A stretch of DNA of 64,000 nucleotides from Mycobacterium heckeshornense (GTDB lineage: Bacteria > Actinomycetota > Actinomycetes > Mycobacteriales > Mycobacteriaceae), in NCBI RefSeq assembly GCF_016592155.1, contig NZ_AP024237.1, positions 3,782,001-3,846,000 of the forward strand, written 5' to 3'. Shown here piece after piece: positions 59,402 through 64,000 of the stretch. Made by a program: the position numbers and the translations under genes. The notes under the pieces are model-generated. The model was not told the DNA's origin and searched no databases. It worked only from the letters and a program-made list of their open reading frames with translations. The stretch's first letter is position 1; every line of letters starts with the position of its first letter.

Positions 59402-61529
59402 TCCGTCGGTCGTTTCCGACGCGGCTGGCCGCATGCGGGTCGACGTCCCCTGGGTGCGGTGCAACCCGCGTCGTGCGGTCGCGGTCGAAGAGGCCGTGGA
59501 CCGCCAAGACGGCGTGCGCGTCGTGCACGCCTACCCCCGCACCGGGTCCGTCGTCGTCTGGTATTCGCCGAGGCGGTGTGATCGTTCGGCGGTGCTGGCG
59601 GCGATCAAGGAAGCCGCGCACACTGCCGCCGAGCTGATCCCGGCCCGTGCGCCGCATTCATCGGAGATCCGCAACGCCGACGTGCTGCGCATGGTGATCG
59701 GCGGTGTGGCGCTGGCGTTGCTGGGCGTGCGCCGCTACGTGTTCGCCCGCCCGCCGCTGCTCGGACCGACCGGTCGGCTCGCCGCCACCGGCGTCACGAT
59801 CTTCACGGGATATCCGTTCCTGCGCGGCGCCCTGCGCTCGTTCCGGTCCGGCCGCGCCGGAACCGATGCTTTGGTGTCCGCCGCGACGGTGGCCAGCCTG
59901 GTGCTGCGGGAGAACGTCGTGGCGCTCACCGTGCTATGGCTGTTGAATATCGGTGAGTACCTTCAAGATCTGACACTGCGCCGGACCCGGCGCGCCATCT
60001 CGGATCTACTGCGCGGCAGCGCCGACACCGCGTGGATCCGCCTGAGCGACGGCAACGAGGTTCAGGTGCCGATCGATACCGTGCAGATCGGCGACGAGGT
60101 GGTGGTCCACGACCACGTGGCGATCCCGGTCGACGGCGAGGTGGTCGACGGGGAGGCGGTCGTCGACCAATCTGCCATCACCGGGGAGACCCTGCCCGTC
60201 AGCGTGCTCGTCGGCTCGATGGTGCACGCCGGCTCGGTGGTAATGCGGGGCCGGCTCGTGGTGCGTGCCCGCGCGGTGGGCAGTCAGACGGCGATCGGGC
60301 GCATCATCACCCGTGTCGAGGAGGCTCAGCACGACCGGGCCCCGATTCAGACTGTCGGCGAAAACTTTTCGCGCCGCTTCGTGCCGACGTCGTTCATCGT
60401 GTCGGCGCTTACCTTGGCGATCACCGGCGACGTCCGGCGTGCGATGACCATGCTGCTGGTGGCCTGCCCATGCGCGGTGGGGCTGGCCACCCCGACCGCG
60501 ATCAGCGCGGCCATCGGCAACGGTGCCCGCCGGGGCATCCTGATCAAAGGCGGCTCTCACCTCGAAGAGGCGGGACGGGTAGACGCCATCGTCTTCGACA
60601 AGACCGGCACCCTTACCGTTGGTCGACCGGTGGTGACGAATATCATTGCTATGCACGATGATTGGGAGCCTGAACAGGTCCTGGCCTATGCGGCCAGCTC
60701 AGAGATCCACTCCCGTCATCCGCTGGCGGAGGCGGTGATCCGCTCGACCGAAGAACGGCACATCACGATCCCGCCGCACGAGGAATGCGAGGTCCTGGTC
60801 GGGCTCGGCATGCGGATGTGGGCCGACGGACGTACGCTGCTGCTGGGCAGTCCGTCCCTGCTGGAGTCCGAAAACGTCGCCGTATCAAGGGAAGCGGCGG
60901 AGTGGGTAGACAAGCTGCGGCGCCAGGCCGAGACCCCACTGCTGCTCGCGGTGGATGGCATGTTGGTCGGACTGATCAGCCTGCGCGACGAAATCCGCCC
61001 AGAAGCGCCTGACGTGCTCAATAAGCTGCGCGCCAATGGAATTCGCCGCATTGTTATGCTTACCGGCGACCACCCAGAGATCGCCGCGGTCGTCGCCCGC
61101 GAGCTGGACATCGACGAGTGGCGCGCCGAAGTGCTGCCGGAGGACAAGCTCGAAGTGGTGCGCCAGCTGCAAGACGAGGGCCACGTGGTGGGCATGGTTG
61201 GCGACGGCATCAACGACGCACCGGCACTGGCGGCTGCCGACATCGGAATCGCTATGGGGCTGGCCGGAACCGATGTCGCGGTGGAGACCGCCGATGTCGC
61301 GCTGGCCAACGATGACCTGCAGCGCCTGCTCGACGTGCGGGATTTGGGGGCCCGGGCGGTCGAAGTCATCCGGGAGAACTACGGCATGTCGATCGCGGTC
61401 AACGCCGCCGGGTTGATGATCGGTGCCGGCGGCGCGTTGTCGCCAGTGCTTGCCGCGATTTTGCACAATGCGTCTTCGGTCGCGGTGGTCGCCAACAGTT
61501 CCCGACTGATCCGCTACCGCCTCGACTAA
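59379..61529 (+). CDS. ctpC: Zinc-exporting P1B-type ATPase CtpC
   Basis: A 716-residue P-type ATPase. It has TGE at 268-270, the transmembrane metal motif CPC at 363-365, the phosphorylated D407 in DKTGT, and GDGINDAPAL near the C-terminus. The N-terminus is a degenerate metal-binding-like domain without a CxxC. In M. tuberculosis CtpC protects against zinc poisoning. It forms an operon with pacL1. Confidence 0.95.
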   Translation: MPTSTNTDPSVVSDAAGRMRVDVPWVRCNPRRAVAVEEAVDRQDGVRVVHAYPRTGSVVVWYSPRRCDRSAVLAAIKEAAHTAAELIPARAPHSSEIRNADVLRMVIGGVALALLGVRRYVFARPPLLGPTGRLAATGVTIFTGYPFLRGALRSFRSGRAGTDALVSAATVASLVLRENVVALTVLWLLNIGEYLQDLTLRRTRRAISDLLRGSADTAWIRLSDGNEVQVPIDTVQIGDEVVVHDHVAIPVDGEVVDGEAVVDQSAITGETLPVSVLVGSMVHAGSVVMRGRLVVRARAVGSQTAIGRIITRVEEAQHDRAPIQTVGENFSRRFVPTSFIVSALTLAITGDVRRAMTMLLVACPCAVGLATPTAISAAIGNGARRGILIKGGSHLEEAGRVDAIVFDKTGTLTVGRPVVTNIIAMHDDWEPEQVLAYAASSEIHSRHPLAEAVIRSTEERHITIPPHEECEVLVGLGMRMWADGRTLLLGSPSLLESENVAVSREAAEWVDKLRRQAETPLLLAVDGMLVGLISLRDEIRPEAPDVLNKLRANGIRRIVMLTGDHPEIAAVVARELDIDEWRAEVLPEDKLEVVRQLQDEGHVVGMVGDGINDAPALAAADIGIAMGLAGTDVAVETADVALANDDLQRLLDVRDLGARAVEVIRENYGMSIAVNAAGLMIGAGGALSPVLAAILHNASSVAVVANSSRLIRYRLD

Positions 61530-61570
61530 ATGCGGGCGACCTGATCGCTTACTTGCGAACGGTATGCAAC

Positions 61571-61730
61571 AATGACGCCCGTAAGGCGATGACGACGCAG
61601 GAAGCCGGTGCGAATCCGGCGCGGTCCCGCCACTGTCATCGGGGAGCGACCCTCAACAGCCACGGCCGCGAGCTGGAAGGCGAGGCGAGCAGCGATCCGA
61701 GAGCCAGGACACTCGCGTCATCGCGTCCTG
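61571..61730 (+). ncRNA. Cobalamin riboswitch
   Basis: The conserved core GAAGCCGGTGCGAATCCGGC (61611 onward... through CGCGGTCCCGCCACTGT) is the hallmark of the B12 riboswitch, followed by the 3' element GAGCCAGGAC at 61701-61710. It lies 43 bp before the binding-protein gene. A CGGGG/CCCCG pairing at about 61736-61752 next to the start could be the expression platform. It should lower expression of the importer when cobalamin is abundant. Confidence 0.92.
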
Positions 61731-61772
61731 CGACCCCGGGGCGGTGTACCCCGAGAGAGCTGACCGACGTCC

Positions 61773-62963
61773 ATGCCACGTCTTGCATGGGTGGCCGTCG
61801 TCATGGCCGCCTGTCTGGCGCTTATTGCGGGCGCCTGCGCGACCCCGCCGGATACCGGCACGCGCTTGAATCCTGCGTGCATTAGCGACTTCAAGCCGGA
61901 CACCGACTACTTCCCGGACAAGTCGACGGTCACCGATGCCACGAATTTCACGATCAGCTACCACCTCAGCTACCAGGTCCTGACCGTCAAGCAGCCCTAT
62001 CCGAATGCCGCCCCTGAGTCGTATGTGCTGGTGCGCTGCGGCGCGCCGCGCCCGCTGCTGGCCGGTGAGCTAACGCACGCCCGGCAGATAACGGTGCCGG
62101 TCACGACCATGTATTCGGCTTCGACAACCCACCTCGGCATGATCGCAGAACTCGACCAAACCGATGTGGTCAGCGGCGTGGCGACTGCCGCGAACGTCGT
62201 CAGTCCGCGACTGCGCCAACGAATTGCTACCGGCCATATCGCCGAGTTCGCGCCCGGTGGGCAGGTCGATATCGAGACGGTGATTGCCGCCCATCCCGAT
62301 GTGTTGGTGACCCAGGGCACCGACGACCCGAGCTACGCCAAGCTGCGCGACGCCGGCGTCGGCGTGATCGCCGATGCCGAATGGCTGGAACCCACTCCGC
62401 TGGGCCGGGCCGAGTGGGTCAAGGTGTTCGCCGCGCTGACCGGCACCGAGAAGAAGGCGGGCGAGCTCTACCGCACGCTGCGCGACGAGTACCGCAAGGT
62501 CGCCGCGAAGACCACGGGCGTCCGGCCCGTCGACGTGCTGCCCGGCGAGATGTATCACGGTGTCTGGTCGATGCCCGCCGGCGGCGACTATGCCGGCCGG
62601 CTGATTGCCGACGCGGGCGGCAGCTACCCGTGGGCGGACGACAAGCGCGCGGGAAGCCTGCAGCTGAACTTCGAATCGGTCTTCGCCAAGGCCGGGCAGG
62701 CACCGCTGTGGCTGGTCATCAGCAATTGGACGACCCTCAATGACGCTCTGGCACAAGACAACCGGTACACCGAGTTGACGGCAATGCGTACTGGTCAGGT
62801 GTGGTCGGCTACGAAATCGCTTGGCCCGGGCGGCGGCAACGACTACTGGGAGCGCGGTGTGGCGCGCCCGGATCTCGTGCTGGGCGACCTCGTGGCGATC
62901 CTGCATCCCGACCTCGCCCCCGGCCACCAGTTCCAGTTTTACCGCCAGGTGATGCGGGCATGA
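61773..62963 (+). CDS. Periplasmic-type lipoprotein of a corrinoid ABC importer (BtuF-like)
   Basis: A 396-residue binding protein. The signal peptide ends near LALIAGAC with C22 as lipidation site. The class III binding-protein fold shows in VIAAHPDVLVTQGTDDPSYAKL and the C-terminal GNDYWERGVARPDLVLGDL. Placement behind a cobalamin riboswitch points to vitamin B12 or another corrinoid as ligand, although the fold also serves iron-siderophores. It overlaps the permease by 4 bp. Confidence 0.85.
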   Translation: MPRLAWVAVVMAACLALIAGACATPPDTGTRLNPACISDFKPDTDYFPDKSTVTDATNFTISYHLSYQVLTVKQPYPNAAPESYVLVRCGAPRPLLAGELTHARQITVPVTTMYSASTTHLGMIAELDQTDVVSGVATAANVVSPRLRQRIATGHIAEFAPGGQVDIETVIAAHPDVLVTQGTDDPSYAKLRDAGVGVIADAEWLEPTPLGRAEWVKVFAALTGTEKKAGELYRTLRDEYRKVAAKTTGVRPVDVLPGEMYHGVWSMPAGGDYAGRLIADAGGSYPWADDKRAGSLQLNFESVFAKAGQAPLWLVISNWTTLNDALAQDNRYTELTAMRTGQVWSATKSLGPGGGNDYWERGVARPDLVLGDLVAILHPDLAPGHQFQFYRQVMRA

Positions 62964-63988
62964 GCCGCGCGTTGGTGGTGTGGACGACATTGGCCGGGGC
63001 CGTCGCTGCGCTGGCTCTGCTGGGGCTGGTCCTCGGCCCGGCGCGGGTGCCGCTGCCCGAGACCGTCCGGGTGCTCGTCGGTGCTCAGGCAGCCGACCCG
63101 CGCTGGCAGGTGATCGTGACAAGCATACGGCTGCCGCGGGTCCTCACCGCGATCGCTGCGGGCGCCGGGCTCGCGATCGCGGGGCTGCAGATGCAGACAC
63201 TGTTTCGCAACACCCTCGCCGACCCGTACGTGCTCGGTGTCAGTTCCGGTGCGAGCCTTGGGGTTTCCGTCACGGTAATCGGTAGCGGATCCGGCTTCAC
63301 GGTGGGGCTGGCCGGAGCCGGTCGCGCCGGCGTGGTTCTCGCCGCCGCAGCCGGCGCCGCACTGGTGCTGGCCACGGTCCTGGTGCTTGCGCGGTGGGTG
63401 CGCTCGCCGGCGACCCTGTTGCTGGTCGGCGTCATGGTGGGCTCGGCGAGCACCGCGGTCGTCAGCGTGTTGCTGGTCTGCGCAGATCCGCAGCGGGTGC
63501 AGCAGTACCTGCTGTGGGGGCTGGGCAGCTTCGCCAGCACAACGTGGGCGGATCTGCGGCTGCTGCTGCCCGTCGTCGCGTCGGGATTGGTGGCGGCAGC
63601 GCTAATAGTGCGCCCCTTGAACGCCCTGCTGCTCGGCGAGGCCTACGCGCGCACCATGGGCGTCGACGTGCGGCGGATCCGGCTCACCACTGTCGCGTCG
63701 GCGTCGCTGCTGGCTGGGGCCACGACGGCGTTCTGCGGCCCGATCGCGTTTCTTGGTTTGGTAGTGCCACATCTGGCTCGGCTGGCCGTAGGCAGCTCCG
63801 ATCACCGGCTCGTCTTGCCGACGGCGGTCTTGCTGGGCGCCGCCGTCGCGCTGGGATGCGGGCTCGTCAATCAGCTTCCCGGCAATGGTGCGGTACTTCC
63901 GGTCAATGCGGTCACCGCGCTGATCGGTGCCCCGATTGTCGTCCTCGTGCTGCTGCGCAGTCACCGCGGGGTGGTGATGCCGCAGTGA
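62960..63988 (+). CDS. FecCD/BtuC-family ABC permease
   Basis: A 342-residue permease with about nine or ten hydrophobic segments. Family motifs are RLPRVLTAIAAGAGLAIAGLQMQ, NTLADPYVLGVSSGA and FCGPIAFLGLVVPHLARL. ATG 62960 overlaps the upstream gene (ATGA). It would form the membrane channel for the riboswitch-controlled corrinoid importer. Confidence 0.92.
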   Translation: MSRALVVWTTLAGAVAALALLGLVLGPARVPLPETVRVLVGAQAADPRWQVIVTSIRLPRVLTAIAAGAGLAIAGLQMQTLFRNTLADPYVLGVSSGASLGVSVTVIGSGSGFTVGLAGAGRAGVVLAAAAGAALVLATVLVLARWVRSPATLLLVGVMVGSASTAVVSVLLVCADPQRVQQYLLWGLGSFASTTWADLRLLLPVVASGLVAAALIVRPLNALLLGEAYARTMGVDVRRIRLTTVASASLLAGATTAFCGPIAFLGLVVPHLARLAVGSSDHRLVLPTAVLLGAAVALGCGLVNQLPGNGAVLPVNAVTALIGAPIVVLVLLRSHRGVVMPQ

Positions 63989-64000
63989 TCGAACTGCATG
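63985..64000 (+). CDS. Start of the ABC importer ATPase gene (runs off the window)
   Basis: GTG at 63985 overlaps the permease stop (GTGA) and opens a frame beginning VIELH. An ATP-binding protein is expected here to complete the importer. Only five codons are in the window, so the call rests on context. Confidence 0.5.

Overview
The window is high-GC DNA from a slow-growing-type Mycobacterium that is not M. tuberculosis. Gene order and protein sequence follow, almost gene for gene, the M. tuberculosis block running from pdtaS (Rv3220c) to ctpC (Rv3270). I compared with M. tuberculosis from memory, not by search. The species cannot be named from the sequence alone.

Layout. 1-2.8 kb: 5' end of the sensor kinase pdtaS, a biotinylated small protein, a secreted Pro-rich protein with a slipped tandem repeat, the tiny ribosomal protein bL37, and the redox sigma factor SigH with its anti-sigma RshA. 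2.8-9.4 kb: an SDR, a SRAP abasic-site protein, aroA, rsgA, and the acyl-desaturase operon (reductase + desA3) with two matching palindromic control regions. 9.5-14.7 kb: tgs3, a frameshifted Rv3235-like gene, a two-gene cation/proton antiporter and an unknown protein; ppk2, expected next to tgs3, is absent. 14.7-19.3 kb: secA1, hpf and comF.

19.5-29.5 kb is the accessory centre of the window. Two complete or near-complete cassettes of the CpnT type lie between comF and lpqB. Each has two WXG100 proteins (EsxF-like and EsxE-like), a ~900-residue secreted toxin ending in a TNT-like NAD+ glycohydrolase domain, and a candidate immunity gene. The esx genes and the first ~25 toxin codons are near-identical between copies. 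The rest of the toxins and the immunity genes are different. A chimeric lpqB-3'/comF-5' scar at 23545, an ISL3-family insertion sequence, and an orphan TNT fragment cut by that IS record tandem duplication followed by diversification. The esxE gene of the lpqB-proximal copy carries a frameshift.

29.4-38.9 kb: lpqB-mtrB-mtrA-tmk, then a PPE gene, a membrane zinc-finger protein and sigC placed between tmk and sahH. The sahH sequence is broken twice, each time in a six-base homopolymer, which suggests sequencing error. 39-49 kb: an alkane hydroxylase cluster (TetR, two rubredoxins, alkB), an amino-acid permease, an FAD oxidoreductase, a CDF transporter and the mannose-phosphate genes manA, an SIS protein and pmmA. 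49-59 kb: a DUF3499 protein, a zincin-like protein, whiB2, a 58-bp VNTR, fbiA-fbiB (F420 synthesis) with a Nudix gene, then manB-wbbL1-rmlD and an LCP ligase (cell-wall linker synthesis). 59-64 kb: pacL1-ctpC (zinc export) and a cobalamin riboswitch leading a corrinoid-type ABC importer that runs off the window.

The backbone serves envelope stress and cell-wall building: MtrAB-LpqB, SecA1, mannose and rhamnose activation, the galactan linker, and LCP. The toxin cassettes are inserted into the lpqB-comF interval in the same orientation as the mtrA-mtrB-lpqB operon and may be read by transcription through it.
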